Source: Hymenobacter convexus
Lineage (GTDB): Bacteria > Bacteroidota > Bacteroidia > Cytophagales > Hymenobacteraceae
Direction of reading: 5' to 3'
Assembly (NCBI RefSeq): GCF_030580955.1
Contig: NZ_JAUQON010000001.1
Span: forward strand, 744,001 to 808,000
Length of the DNA stretch: 64,000 nucleotides
Shown: piece after piece, positions 28,861-37,416 of the stretch
How the letters are laid out: every line of letters begins with the position of its first letter
How positions within the stretch are numbered: the first letter of the stretch is position 1
Translations under genes and position numbers: made by a program
The notes under the pieces: generated by a model
Databases searched by the model: none
Seen by the model: only the letters and a program-made list of their open reading frames with translations
What the model was told of the DNA's origin: nothing

Positions 28861-30096
28861 TCAGTCGGTGGGCGGCTGCATCCCTTGAGCGCTTTTGGCG
28901 AAAACTTTGTAAATAATAAAGTTGAAAGCCGAGGGCAAGGGCATGGCCGTGCACATAACGCTTGTTGTGGGAATGAACACGGCCCCGAACATCACCACGG
29001 CCGCCAGATGCCGCAGGTTGACGCGTGTGAGGTAAGGGCGTAGCAGGTAGAGGCTGAGCAGGAAAACCGGCGTGCCGTAGGAAATGCTTCGGGTGACATC
29101 GAACACCAGAAACGACCCCAGAAAAATGGGCATGAGGGCGAGCAGCAGCAACAGCAGCAGCCGATAAGCCCGCAACGACAGCAAAAGCAGCAGTGAGGCG
29201 ACCAAAATCACCCAAAACGACTCCAATCCGCTAAAAAGGGCGGTGTCGAGGGTGCCCGCCAAGGCATTCAGGGCCAACGCCGAAAATCCAACGTAGCCAT
29301 CGACCGTTTTTAGATGAAAGACGCTGGCCAGCGACAAGCGAATGGCCACGTACAGGCCGATGCCCAGCAACAGGGCCAGCACTTGTGGGTTGGCCACCAC
29401 GCGTTTCAACAACAACCCCCAGCTTTTCTCGTGCAACAAGTCGCTGTTGCGGCAAGCGTGCCAGAGCATAACGATGGGAATGGCCACAATGGTGCGCTCG
29501 TCGTTGAAAGCCCCCAGCACCATCAGCGGCGCCAGTACCAGGGGGGAGCGGAAGAGCATCATGAAGACCAACAGTGCGTACGAAAAGGCGTCGAGCAACG
29601 TCAGAACATCGGTCAGATAAGCGCAGCCAAAGTAGGTGCAGCTGAGGCCTAAGAGCAAAAGGGCGGTGGCCAGCCGGTCCTGGGTGATGTCGTGTAGCAG
29701 CTTGGTCAGCGCATAGAGCATGAGCAGGCCAAAAACGAACTGCAGCCCCAAATAGCCGGCCGAAGGAATGTGCAGTCCCTTCAGCAGCAGGGGCACCAGC
29801 AGCCGGAAAGCCATTTTCGACTGGTGGCTTTCGGGGGCGAAGTTGGTTGAGCCCAGGGGTTCGCTCACCTGCTTATCGAGGGCCGTGAAGATGTGATTTT
29901 CACCGCTCTTAGCTATTGCATAGCGATAATAATACTGATAGCGAGGCGTTTGCATTACTCCAGCCATCACTACGCATAGGATAACCACCTGAATTTGCCA
30001 GAACCTGGAGCCCAGCAGCTTCTCGGCAAATCGGTAGAAGGAAACGAGGGGGCTTAGGATTTGGGCTGCCGTCGACTCATCCGTCGTGTTTTCCAT
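28861..30096 (-). CDS. Polytopic membrane protein of the sugar operon
   Basis: This 411-residue protein has about ten predicted membrane helices and a soluble N-terminal region. The first helix is near WQIQVVILCVVMAG. Loops contain HQSKMAFRLLVPLLLKGL and GAFNDERTIVAIPIVMLWH. I do not recognise a named family. The size, helix count and place at the end of a glycosyltransferase and epimerase operon fit a lipid-linked sugar transferase (GT-C-like), a polymerase or a flippase, but no catalytic signature is visible. The acidic pair DE in the fourth to fifth helix region (NDERT) is a possible active-site feature. It is last in an operon that starts at 33025. Confidence 0.7.
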   Translation of the reverse strand: MENTTDESTAAQILSPLVSFYRFAEKLLGSRFWQIQVVILCVVMAGVMQTPRYQYYYRYAIAKSGENHIFTALDKQVSEPLGSTNFAPESHQSKMAFRLLVPLLLKGLHIPSAGYLGLQFVFGLLMLYALTKLLHDITQDRLATALLLLGLSCTYFGCAYLTDVLTLLDAFSYALLVFMMLFRSPLVLAPLMVLGAFNDERTIVAIPIVMLWHACRNSDLLHEKSWGLLLKRVVANPQVLALLLGIGLYVAIRLSLASVFHLKTVDGYVGFSALALNALAGTLDTALFSGLESFWVILVASLLLLLSLRAYRLLLLLLLALMPIFLGSFLVFDVTRSISYGTPVFLLSLYLLRPYLTRVNLRHLAAVVMFGAVFIPTTSVMCTAMPLPSAFNFIIYKVFAKSAQGMQPPTD

Positions 30097-30105
30097 GAAG
30101 AATAA

Positions 30106-30849
30106 CTATTGTGCTTGTTTCTTCCGGAAATCGCCTCGGGAGAAGTGCTTTTCGATGAGGCAATACATCATGATAAAGAAATAGCGGGAGCCCATCTCCT
30201 TGATTTTGAGCTTGCTCTCGCCGTATTTGCGGTTGGTCCAGGAGTTGGGAACCACGGCGTAGGAGTAGCCCCGCACGATGGCCTTCAGGGGGAGCTCTAG
30301 GGTGAGGTTGAAGTGCGGCGACAAGAACGGCTTGAGCCCCTCCATGGTGTGGCGGCTGTAGAGCTTGAAGGCGTTGGTGCAGTCGTTGTATTTGAGCCGG
30401 AACAAGGTTTTGACAATGGCGTTGGCCACGCGGTTGAGCAGCTTTTTGTGGGCCGGGTAATCTATCACCCGGCCCCCTTTGCCCCAGCGCGAGCCAAACA
30501 CGCAGTCGTAGCCCCCGCCGACCATGGTGCGGTAGTAGCGCACTAGGTCGGCGGGGTCATCAGACAGGTCGGCCATCATCACGGCCACGCAGTCGCCGCT
30601 GTAGCGCTCCAGACCGTAGCGCACGGCGTAGCCGAAGCCGTTGGGGCCGGCGTTGGTGTAGTACTGCAACGTGGGAATCTCCTGGGCCAGGGCTTGCAGG
30701 CGAGCCAGGGTGCCGTCCTTGGAGTTGTCGTTGGTGACGACAATCTCGTGGTCAATGCCTTCCTCTACCAGTTTGGCGTGCAGTGTGTGCAGGGTTTCCC
30801 CGATGCTGTCCTCTTCGTTGTACGCCGGAATAACAACGCTCAGCTTCAT
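30106..30849 (-). CDS. GT2 glycosyltransferase, dolichol-phosphate-mannose synthase-like
   Basis: This 247-residue protein begins [18 protein letters not shown], with the DxSxDGT motif as NDNSKDGT and the DXD-like metal site as MMADLSDD. It is soluble with no C-terminal membrane helices. These features fit the DPM1-type branch of GT2 enzymes, which move a sugar from a nucleotide donor to a polyprenyl phosphate on the inner face of the membrane. The true start is 30849. The ATG overlaps the stop of the upstream epimerase gene (ATGA), which implies translational coupling. The membrane protein gene follows after nine bases and may use the lipid-linked sugar. Confidence 0.88.
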   Translation of the reverse strand: MKLSVVIPAYNEEDSIGETLHTLHAKLVEEGIDHEIVVTNDNSKDGTLARLQALAQEIPTLQYYTNAGPNGFGYAVRYGLERYSGDCVAVMMADLSDDPADLVRYYRTMVGGGYDCVFGSRWGKGGRVIDYPAHKKLLNRVANAIVKTLFRLKYNDCTNAFKLYSRHTMEGLKPFLSPHFNLTLELPLKAIVRGYSYAVVPNSWTNRKYGESKLKIKEMGSRYFFIMMYCLIEKHFSRGDFRKKQAQ

Positions 30850-31916
30850 GCGGGTTGGCGCTGGCGCAGCTCGTTGAATATCTGGGTGAGGGTGGCCGTG
30901 AGGCCGTACTCGAACTGCCAGCCGGGGTAGTGCTCCTGGAAGCGGCGCACGTCGGACACGTACCAGATGTGGTCGCCAATGCGGTTTTGCTCCGAGTAAG
31001 AGTAGCTCATCTTGTTGCCCGTGATGGTTTCGCACAGGGCAATGGCCTCCTGCATCGAGCAGTTGGCGAAACGCCCGCCGCCGGCGTTATACACCTCGCC
31101 GCCCGGGCGCGGGGCCTGGTAGAAGTGCCAGAACATGTTCACCAGGTCGTGCGAGTGGATGTTGTCGCGCACCTGCTTGCCTTTGTAGCCAAACACGGTG
31201 TAGTGCTGGCCGGTGATGGCGCACTTCATCAGATACGAGAGGAAGCCGTGGAGCTGCGCGCCCGAGTGGCGCGGCCCCGTGAGGCAGCCGCCGCGGAAAA
31301 CGGCCGTTTTCATCCCGAAGTAGCGTCCGTACTCCTGCACCAGCACATCGGCGGCCACCTTGCTGGCCCCGAAGAGCGAGTGCGTGGTGTGGTCGATGCT
31401 CATGCGCTCGTCGATGCCGTGGGCGAAGTAAGGGTGGCTTTCGTCGATTTCCCAGCGGGTTTCGAGCTCCACCAGGGGCAGGGCATTGGGCGTGTCGCCG
31501 TACACCTTGTTGGTGGAGGTGAAGATGAACACGGCCTCGGGGGCGTGCTGGCGCGTCATCTCCAGCATATTCAGCGTGCCGTTGGCGTTCACCGTGAAGT
31601 CGGTGAACGGCTCGCGGGCGGCCCAGTCGTGGCTCGGCTGCGCGGCGGTGTGCACGATGAGGGCAATGTCGGTGCCGTATTCCTGAAAAATGGCTTCCAG
31701 CGCGCTCACGTCGCGGATGTCGGCCGTGTAGTGGCGGTAGTTGTCGAAGCTGCTCTGCAGGCGGGCCCGGTTCCAGTCGGTCGAGGCCTGCTCACCGAAA
31801 AAGTAGCTGCGCATGTTGTTGTCAATGCCAACCACAACGTCAAACTTATCGGCAAAGAATTCGACGGCCTCGCTGCCAATCAGGCCACCGGCACCGGTTA
31901 TGAGTACAACTTTCAT
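30846..31916 (-). CDS. Extended SDR, CDP-paratose 2-epimerase-like
   Basis: This 356-residue NAD(P)-dependent nucleotide-sugar enzyme has the Rossmann loop [13 protein letters not shown] at residues 5-17, the sugar-epimerase stretch [10 protein letters not shown], and [12 protein letters not shown], which recalls CDP-tyvelose (paratose) 2-epimerases. The usual catalytic YxxxK is here F182-GAS-K186, so the tyrosine acid/base is replaced by phenylalanine. The downstream substrate part [20 protein letters not shown] is well kept, so this is a real enzyme subgroup and not a decayed gene. It overlaps the glycosyltransferase gene by four bases (ATGA) and lies 38 bases after the second SDR gene. Confidence 0.85.
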   Translation of the reverse strand: MKVVLITGAGGLIGSEAVEFFADKFDVVVGIDNNMRSYFFGEQASTDWNRARLQSSFDNYRHYTADIRDVSALEAIFQEYGTDIALIVHTAAQPSHDWAAREPFTDFTVNANGTLNMLEMTRQHAPEAVFIFTSTNKVYGDTPNALPLVELETRWEIDESHPYFAHGIDERMSIDHTTHSLFGASKVAADVLVQEYGRYFGMKTAVFRGGCLTGPRHSGAQLHGFLSYLMKCAITGQHYTVFGYKGKQVRDNIHSHDLVNMFWHFYQAPRPGGEVYNAGGGRFANCSMQEAIALCETITGNKMSYSYSEQNRIGDHIWYVSDVRRFQEHYPGWQFEYGLTATLTQIFNELRQRQPA

Positions 31917-31954
31917 CGGGATATACGCTTGATTTTGAAAAGGAATGAGTAAGG

Positions 31955-33025
31955 TTAGCCCAGAATAGGCTTGAGCTGGGCCTCGTTTTCGCGCAGCCAG
32001 TGGTACACATCGGTCACGATTTTCTCAGCCGAGCGTTGGGGCGTCCAGCCGGTGAGGGCGGTCACGCGGGAGTTGTCGGTGAGGTAGAGCTGAATGTCGG
32101 CCTGCCGGTTTTCCACCTGCGAGCTGATGGGCACGGTATTGCCCGTCACGCGCTGGCAAATGGCCGTCAGCTCCTGCAGGCTCACGCTGATATCGCGCCC
32201 GCCGCCCACGTTCAGGGTTTTGCCACTCACCTGGTCAAGGTTTTCGAGCTGGTATTTCACGAGGTCGAACAAGTCGTCAACGTGCAGAATATCACGCACC
32301 TGCTTGCCCGTGCCGCCGAAGCCGAAGTAGCCCAGCGGTTGCTTCCAGAAGTGCCGGGCCACCCACAGCACAATCACGCCCTGGTCGACCTTGCCCATCT
32401 GCCAGGGGCCGGTAAGCACGCCGCAGCGGTTAATCACCGTGCGCATGTTGTAGAAATGGTGGTATTCCTGAATCAGGTATTCGGAGCACAGCTTGGTGGC
32501 GCCGTAGAGCGAGCGGTAGCCTTCGAGGGGAAAATCTTCGGCCAGGCCGCGCGGCGAGATGCCGGCAATGGGCTGCTCGGCGCTCACCTCGAAGCGGGTT
32601 TCGGCCTCCACGGTCTGGATTTTGTCGATTTGGTTAATCGGGTAAATCCGGCTCGTGGACAGAAACACAAAAGCCGCGTTGTGCTGGCGGGCGTAGTTCA
32701 GGCAATTTACCGTGCCCGTCAGATTAGTGTTAATCAGGTAGTCGGGGGCCGAGGTGAGGCCGGCGAGCACCGACGGCTCAGCCGAGGCTTCGATGACGGC
32801 TTCGACGGGCGGCAGGGCGTCGAAATCTTCCTTGTTGCGGATGTCGCCGTGCACAAACTCGACGCCGGCGGCGCGCAGCCGGGGCAGGTTCAGCTCCGAG
32901 CCGCGCCGTTTGAGGTTGTCGAGGGCAAAGATGCGGCAATCGGGATAGGCTTCGCGGAAGCGTAAGGCTAGGGCAGAGCCCACAAAGCCGGCACCGCCGG
33001 TAATGAGCAAGGATTTTAAGGACAT
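31955..33025 (-). CDS. Extended SDR nucleotide-sugar epimerase/dehydratase
   Basis: This 356-residue protein is first in the operon. The NAD-binding loop [14 protein letters not shown] is at residues 6-19, [12 protein letters not shown] binds the adenine side, and the intact catalytic YxxxK is Y174-GAT-K178. [19 protein letters not shown] is the substrate-side motif shared with the next gene. The two proteins have equal length and related sequence and probably arose by duplication. One keeps the tyrosine and one does not, which suggests two different steps on one nucleotide sugar. CDP-linked sugars are the best guess from similarity to RfbE-type enzymes. A box GACCTTTG at 33060-33067 may be its promoter. 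Confidence 0.87.
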   Translation of the reverse strand: MSLKSLLITGGAGFVGSALALRFREAYPDCRIFALDNLKRRGSELNLPRLRAAGVEFVHGDIRNKEDFDALPPVEAVIEASAEPSVLAGLTSAPDYLINTNLTGTVNCLNYARQHNAAFVFLSTSRIYPINQIDKIQTVEAETRFEVSAEQPIAGISPRGLAEDFPLEGYRSLYGATKLCSEYLIQEYHHFYNMRTVINRCGVLTGPWQMGKVDQGVIVLWVARHFWKQPLGYFGFGGTGKQVRDILHVDDLFDLVKYQLENLDQVSGKTLNVGGGRDISVSLQELTAICQRVTGNTVPISSQVENRQADIQLYLTDNSRVTALTGWTPQRSAEKIVTDVYHWLRENEAQLKPILG

Positions 33026-33059
33026 AGAATAGAATGGAATTATAATGTAAACTTAGGAG

Positions 33060-33067
33060 CAAAGGTC
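33060..33067 (-). promoter_or_regulatory. Possible -7 box GACCTTTG of the sugar operon
   Basis: It has one mismatch to TAnnTTTG, lies 34 bases before the ATG at 33025, and sits in an AT-rich stretch that stands out from its surroundings. Confidence 0.35.
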
Positions 33068-33181
33068 TTAAAAGTAGGAGATTTTTGATAAATATCTTTA
33101 AATCACCTATCTGTGTGTTCAGGGGTGCCTGTTGATATTGCCTTGCTTTCTCCCGCGTTAAGCGGATATTGCACCGGACAA

Positions 33182-33724
33182 TTACTCAACCTTTACATCG
33201 CCGTGGCCTTTGTAAACCAGTCCGCTGGCGTCCGTCACCAAGTAGTAGAGCCGGTACAGCTCCCGGGGTTCGAGGCCGGCTTTGGTGTAATCGAGGGCGT
33301 AGGTGAGGCCGGAAACAACCAGCGCCTGGGGCGCGATACGGAGCATGGCCCGGTACTGGCGGTTGACTAAAACGGCCCGCACGGTGAATGGGCCGCCGCT
33401 GGCACTGCCGGTGCGAGGGCCGATGGCCCAGCTGGCCTGGCCGCTCCACGTCGGATTGGGGTAAGCGGTGGTGTAGGCGATTAACTCCGGCCGTTGCGGG
33501 CCGTTCAGGTCAAGGTTGGCATCGGCGAAAAGCGCACGCTCCTGCTTGTTCCAGGTGGCGTCCGTGGTCCAGTCGGTATAGTCGCGCGGGCCGGTCGGCA
33601 CATTGTTTCCCTGGCGATAAGTAATACCCTCGCCTTCCCCAAAATCGATGATGGGGTTAGAGTCGGAGGTACTGCAGCTCCATAGCGTGGGCAACAGCAG
33701 TAGGGGTAGGAAGCGACGGCGCAT
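33182..33724 (-). CDS. Putative lipoprotein of unknown function
   Basis: This 180-residue protein starts MRRRFLPLLLLPTLWSC, a lipoprotein-type signal with the cysteine at residue 17, although the -2 Trp is unusual. The mature part reads as a beta-sandwich: PQRPELIAYTTAYPNPTW, VRAVLVNRQYRAMLRIAP, ending YKGHGDVKVE. No family is recognised. The ATG at 33724 is chosen over one 19 codons upstream because a consensus -7 box lies between them, at 33755-33762. It is divergent from the ECF sigma gene, and could be a member of the same envelope-stress response, but nothing in the sequence proves this. Confidence 0.75.
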   Translation of the reverse strand: MRRRFLPLLLLPTLWSCSTSDSNPIIDFGEGEGITYRQGNNVPTGPRDYTDWTTDATWNKQERALFADANLDLNGPQRPELIAYTTAYPNPTWSGQASWAIGPRTGSASGGPFTVRAVLVNRQYRAMLRIAPQALVVSGLTYALDYTKAGLEPRELYRLYYLVTDASGLVYKGHGDVKVE

Positions 33725-33754
33725 GTTAGTGGAGAAGAGGGGATAGTTAGGCAT

Positions 33755-33762
33755 CAAAGGTA
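33755..33762 (-). promoter_or_regulatory. -7 promoter box TACCTTTG of the lipoprotein gene
   Basis: This is an exact TAnnTTTG match on the minus strand, 30 bases before the ATG at 33724; it overlaps a longer but unlikely upstream reading. Confidence 0.6.
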
Positions 33763-33875
33763 AAGAACCGGTAAATTGCACTGCGCCCCCGACTGCCGGC
33801 GCCGGCCTGCAACCCTGTGGGCCGGGCCGGGGTCCTTTATTCGCTTAAGCATTCTAACCCCGCCTTTCTCTGCAC

Positions 33876-34448
33876 ATGGAAGCCGCCGTTGCCTACGTTG
33901 ACATCAATGCGCCCCTGGTGGAGCGCTGCCGCCTGAACGACCGCCAGGCCCAGGCCGAAATCTACCGGCGCTACGCCAAGGCCATGTTCAACGCGGCCCT
34001 GCGCATCACCGGCGACTATGCCGAGGCCGAAGACGTGCTCCAGGAGTCGTTTCTGAGCGCCTTTCGGGAGCTGAGCAGCTATAAAGGCGACTCCTCGTTT
34101 GGAGCCTGGCTGAAGCGCATTGTGGTGAATAAAAGCATCAATTGCCTGCGGCAACGGCGCCTGGCGCTGGTGCCACTGGGCGAGCAGCACCACGAAGAAC
34201 CCGCCGAAGCCGCCACCCTCTCGCCCGACGACGAGGCCGACACCCACTACCGCGCCGACGTGCTGCGCCGCTGCATTCAGGAGCTGCCCGACGGCTACCG
34301 CGTGGTGCTGAGCCTGTACTTACTGGAAGGCTACGACCACCTGGAAATCGCCGGCATCCTGGGCATTTCCGAATCAACCTCTAAATCGCAGTATAGCCGG
34401 GCTCGGGTGCGCCTGCGCGAGTTGGCCGCCCAGCGCGGCCTGAGTTAA
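33876..34448 (+). CDS. ECF-type RNA polymerase sigma factor
   Basis: This 190-residue sigma-70 family factor has region 2 as AQAEIYRRYAKAMFNAALRI followed by EAEDVLQESFLSAFRELSSY, and region 4 as IQELPDGYRVVLSLYLLEGY with the helix-turn-helix HLEIAGILGISESTSKSQYS. Regions 1 and 3 are missing, as is normal for the extracytoplasmic-function group. It should direct RNA polymerase to a small set of envelope or stress genes, probably including its own operon. The two genes after it (anti-sigma-like and exported beta-repeat protein) form the usual Bacteroidota ECF cassette. No promoter consensus can be read upstream with confidence. Confidence 0.92.
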   Translation: MEAAVAYVDINAPLVERCRLNDRQAQAEIYRRYAKAMFNAALRITGDYAEAEDVLQESFLSAFRELSSYKGDSSFGAWLKRIVVNKSINCLRQRRLALVPLGEQHHEEPAEAATLSPDDEADTHYRADVLRRCIQELPDGYRVVLSLYLLEGYDHLEIAGILGISESTSKSQYSRARVRLRELAAQRGLS

Positions 34449-34585
34449 ACTATTACCCTTATCCATTCATTACGTTAACGTATTTCCACCCTACTCTTCA
34501 TCCTTATTTCGCCTGGCAGCGGCCCCACCCAATTATCCCCGCCGCCCCCTGAAACCTGGAAGAACCGTGCGTCTGTAACCCTTTC

Positions 34586-35332
34586 ATGAACACGAATAAG
34601 CCGAATTCTTTAGAAAGCTTCGTCGAGCGGCACCGCGCCGATTTCGACACCCACGAGCCGCGCCCCGACCTGTGGGCCGCCCTCGAACAGCAGCTGGCCG
34701 AACCCGTGGCCGCGCCCACCATGCGCCTGGCCACCGAGCCGGTTGCGCCCAAAGTAGTGGAGCGCGCCAGCTGGCTGCAGCGCTACGGCGTGGCCGCGTC
34801 GCTGGCCCTGCTGGTATTTGCCGCCGGCGCCAGCGAGGCGTGGAAATCGAACCACACCACCGAGGAGGTTACAGCCATTGCTGCACCTGCCAGCGCCAGT
34901 ACCTCGAACGCAACCGCTGAAAACGACGCCGCGCTCTACCAGGGTGGCAACCCGTTGGCCATTTCGGCCGCTGAGCGCAGCACCGGCGCCGACAGCCAGC
35001 TGGTGCGGGCCGTGCGCGGCATGGAAACCTACTACACCAGCCAGCTGGCCCGCCGGCAACACGAGCTGAGCGAAGTAACCGGCCCCGGCATGGCCAGCAT
35101 GAACGCCGACTGGCAGCGGGAACTCGTGTCGCTCGATTCGAGCTACCGCCAGCTCAAGGCCGAGCTGCTGAACCACCCGCAGCCCGATGCCGTGCTCACG
35201 GCCATGAACCGCAACCTGCAGGTGCGCCTCGACATCCTCGACCAGCAGCTGCACCTGCGCGCTACGGCCGCCCCGGAAGAACGCAACACCAGTTCTTTTG
35301 TGCTGGCCGATAGCCGGCGCCAAGCCGAATGA
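34586..35332 (+). CDS. Anti-sigma-factor-like membrane protein
   Basis: This 248-residue protein has an N-terminal cytoplasmic part, SLESFVERHRADFDTHEPRP then DLWAALEQQL, which is the pattern seen in single-pass proteins encoded next to ECF sigma genes in Bacteroidota. One membrane helix (about residues 67-83, VAASLALLVFAAGASEA) follows, then an extracytoplasmic helical region with many Gln and Leu. It lacks the zinc HxxxCxxC motif, so it would be a non-ZAS anti-sigma factor if it binds the sigma at all. It lies 137 bases after the sigma gene, and its stop overlaps the next start by four bases (ATGA), which couples their translation. Confidence 0.7.
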   Translation: MNTNKPNSLESFVERHRADFDTHEPRPDLWAALEQQLAEPVAAPTMRLATEPVAPKVVERASWLQRYGVAASLALLVFAAGASEAWKSNHTTEEVTAIAAPASASTSNATAENDAALYQGGNPLAISAAERSTGADSQLVRAVRGMETYYTSQLARRQHELSEVTGPGMASMNADWQRELVSLDSSYRQLKAELLNHPQPDAVLTAMNRNLQVRLDILDQQLHLRATAAPEERNTSSFVLADSRRQAE

Positions 35333-36576
35333 GCAAGCTGACAGAGGGCCCGACCCGCCGCCGGGCGGCAGCCTTGCTGCTGATGGCAATGGCCGCGCTG
35401 CTGTGCTGCTTGCCCGGGCAGGCGCTGGCCAAACGGGCAGTAGCGGTTACGCCGTTGGTTATCGGCCCCGCGCCAGTGTTTAATGCCTTTGCAGCTGAAG
35501 AATTTGCCGTTGGGAAGCAGCAAAACCCGGTGGCCGACCAGCCCAATGGGGAAGCCGGCATCCTGCAGGCTGAGCAGCGGCGGCGCCTGAGCCGCAGCTA
35601 CAGCGTGCCCAAAACCGGCCGCCCCTTCTCGCTCGAAACGCGCTACGGCCGGGTACAGGTCAATACCTGGAACAAGCGTGAAATCAAGGTGGAAGCCGAA
35701 CTGGTGGCGCGCTCCGAAACCGAGGCCGGCGCCCGCCAGGTGCTGGACGCGCTGGGCGTGCAGTGGCTGGACTACGACGCCCGCACTGGCGGCGTGGCCG
35801 TAAGCACGCAGTTTGGCCCAGCCCTGCGCGGACGCCCGGGCGGCTGTCGCTACGAGGTGAACTACGTGGTGTGGCTGCCCCACACCACGGCTTTGCGGGT
35901 GCACAACAACTTCGGCGAAGTCAATATTGCCGGCGACCTGAGCGGCCCCACCGAGCTGGCCGTGGACTACGGTACCCTGCGCGCCAGCCGCCTCGATGGG
36001 CCGCGCAACCTAGTACGCATCGGCAACGGCGACTGCACCGTGGCCTTTGCCGGCCGCGCCAGCATTGATGCCAGCTACGCCCGCCTGCGCCTCGACGAAG
36101 GCACCACCGTGGACCTTCGCAACAACTTCTCTGATATTGATATCGGTACCGTGCAGGATTTGACGGTGCACAGCAAGTACGGCGATGTTGCCCTGGGCAC
36201 CGTACGCAACCTGCGCGGCTCGTCGGGCTACTCGCGCTTCACCATTGATAAGCTGAGCGAGGGCCTGGACATGGCCCTGCGCTACTGCCCCGACTTCGTG
36301 GTGCGCGACATGGGCGCCAACTTCCGCCAGGTGAACCTGGACGGTGGTTTCAGCACCATCCGGCTGGGTTTTGCCGAGGCGCCGGGCTTTCGCTTCGACG
36401 TAAGTACCGAACAGGGGCAGCTGCTGGTCGACAAGAACTTCGTGCGCGTGCTCTCGCAGGAAAACGGACCGCAGACCAGCGACGTGCTGGGCGTATTTGG
36501 CGGCGCCGTGCCAGCTCACAACGCCGGGAATGTTAATATCAAGGTGAGGTATGGGACCGTGCGGTTCGTGAAGTAG
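35329..36576 (+). CDS. Exported beta-strand-repeat protein (DUF4097-like)
   Basis: This 415-residue protein has a signal peptide with a hydrophobic core AALLLMAMAALLCCLP, ending near ALAK. From about residue 100 to the end it is a run of short beta strands with repeats such as VDYGTLRASRLD, NNFSDIDIGTVQD and KYGDVALGTVRN, the right-handed beta-helix-like pattern of DUF4097 adhesin-type proteins. Such proteins are often encoded behind ECF sigma and anti-sigma genes in this phylum. The role is unknown; a sensor or target in envelope homeostasis is inferred. It ends VRYGTVRFVK with no T9SS domain, so it is probably periplasmic or in the outer membrane. It overlaps the preceding gene by ATGA. Confidence 0.78.
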   Translation: MSKLTEGPTRRRAAALLLMAMAALLCCLPGQALAKRAVAVTPLVIGPAPVFNAFAAEEFAVGKQQNPVADQPNGEAGILQAEQRRRLSRSYSVPKTGRPFSLETRYGRVQVNTWNKREIKVEAELVARSETEAGARQVLDALGVQWLDYDARTGGVAVSTQFGPALRGRPGGCRYEVNYVVWLPHTTALRVHNNFGEVNIAGDLSGPTELAVDYGTLRASRLDGPRNLVRIGNGDCTVAFAGRASIDASYARLRLDEGTTVDLRNNFSDIDIGTVQDLTVHSKYGDVALGTVRNLRGSSGYSRFTIDKLSEGLDMALRYCPDFVVRDMGANFRQVNLDGGFSTIRLGFAEAPGFRFDVSTEQGQLLVDKNFVRVLSQENGPQTSDVLGVFGGAVPAHNAGNVNIKVRYGTVRFVK

Positions 36577-36586
36577 GTAAGAACGT

Positions 36587-36610
36587 CATGTCGAACTGGC
36601 CGAGACATCT
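36587..36610 (+). repeat. Family E repeat fragment, copy 2
   Basis: CATGTCGAACTGGCCGAGAC plus ATCT lies 10 bases after the stop of the beta-repeat gene. It is the match to 26556-26580 in the opposite orientation. It directly abuts family B copy 2. Confidence 0.55.
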
Positions 36611-36612
36611 TG

Positions 36613-36736
36613 CGTGCGTCGACTGTCATCCTGAGCGCAGCGAAGGACCTTATCACGTCAAAACGATTTGCAGTAATCAGGACGAAGCAGCCGTTATAAG
36701 GTCCTTCGCTGCGCTCAGGATGACAGTCGACGCACG
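36613..36736. repeat. Palindromic intergenic repeat, family B, copy 2
   Basis: Arms of about 43 bases (CGTGCGTCGACTGTCATCCT and on) enclose a centre that contains AACGATTTGCAGTAA, as in copy 1 at 20236-20344. The outer 12 bases of the arms are specific to this copy. Confidence 0.9.
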
Positions 36737-36744
36737 TTGAGGCC

Positions 36745-36752
36745 TTACTTTG
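36745..36752 (+). promoter_or_regulatory. -7-like box TTACTTTG, probably leaderless
   Basis: It has one mismatch to TAnnTTTG, with four bases between the box and the GTG start at 36757, the same spacing as at 2717 and 18980. Confidence 0.45.
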
Positions 36753-36756
36753 CCCC

Positions 36757-37302
36757 GTGCTTCGTATCCTGCTTCTTTGCCTGCTGGCCGGCCCCGCGCT
36801 GGCCCAAACCGCGCCCGCTGTGCTCACTGCCTCCACTTCCACCACGAAAACATACGCCCTGCGCCTGCGGCCCGGCGACGACCTGCGCCAGTCGCTCACC
36901 GCGTTTATCAAGGCCAACAATATCCGGGCCGGGGCGCTGGTGACGTGCGTGGGCAGCCTCACGGTGGCCACGCTGCGGCTGGCCAACCAGGAAGGGCCCA
37001 GCGTGTACCGTGGGCATTTCGAGATTGTGTCGCTGGTGGGCACGCTGTCTACCAACGGCTCGCACGTCCACATTTCGGTGGCCGACAGCACGGGCCGCAC
37101 CGTCGGCGGGCATTTGCTGGATGGCTGCCGGGTGTACACCACGGCTGAAATCGTACTGAGTGAGCTGCCGGAGCTGGAATTTCGGCGCGAACCCGATGCC
37201 ACGTTTGGCTACCAGGAGTTGGTGGTTTACCCGGCCGCGTCGGCCTTGCCGGGGCCGGTTTCGGTGCCGCCGAAAAAAAATCAGCCGAAGGCTAAAAAAT
37301 AG
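36757..37302 (+). CDS. Exported PPC/DUF296-domain protein
   Basis: The protein has 181 residues and a GTG start. A clear signal peptide (LRILLLCLLAGPALAQ) is followed by the PPC (DUF296) fold: YALRLRPGDDLRQSLTAFI, AGALVTCVGSLTVATLR, then SLVGTLSTNGSHVHISVAD with the conserved His, and GGHLLDGCRVYTTAEIVL. PPC domains in plants occur with AT-hooks, which is why databases call bacterial ones DNA-binding. An export signal is not compatible with that role, so this one likely binds a small ligand or metal in the periplasm. The C-terminus is Pro/Lys-rich (PPKKNQPKAKK). A leaderless start is suggested by the box at 36745. Confidence 0.85.
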   Translation: MLRILLLCLLAGPALAQTAPAVLTASTSTTKTYALRLRPGDDLRQSLTAFIKANNIRAGALVTCVGSLTVATLRLANQEGPSVYRGHFEIVSLVGTLSTNGSHVHISVADSTGRTVGGHLLDGCRVYTTAEIVLSELPELEFRREPDATFGYQELVVYPAASALPGPVSVPPKKNQPKAKK

Positions 37303-37416
37303 AGGAACTGAACATGAAGGGATAGCCGCAGATGATTATCATTGTGGCACTGTAGGCACCGCTGCTACGGCCAGCGGCCGGGAAGTGGCCTTCTCTGTTT
37401 CCTTCCCTTGTTCGTT

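Noticed and set aside
36757..37302. PPC-domain protein called a DNA-binding protein
   Set aside because: A cleavable signal peptide places it outside the cytoplasm.
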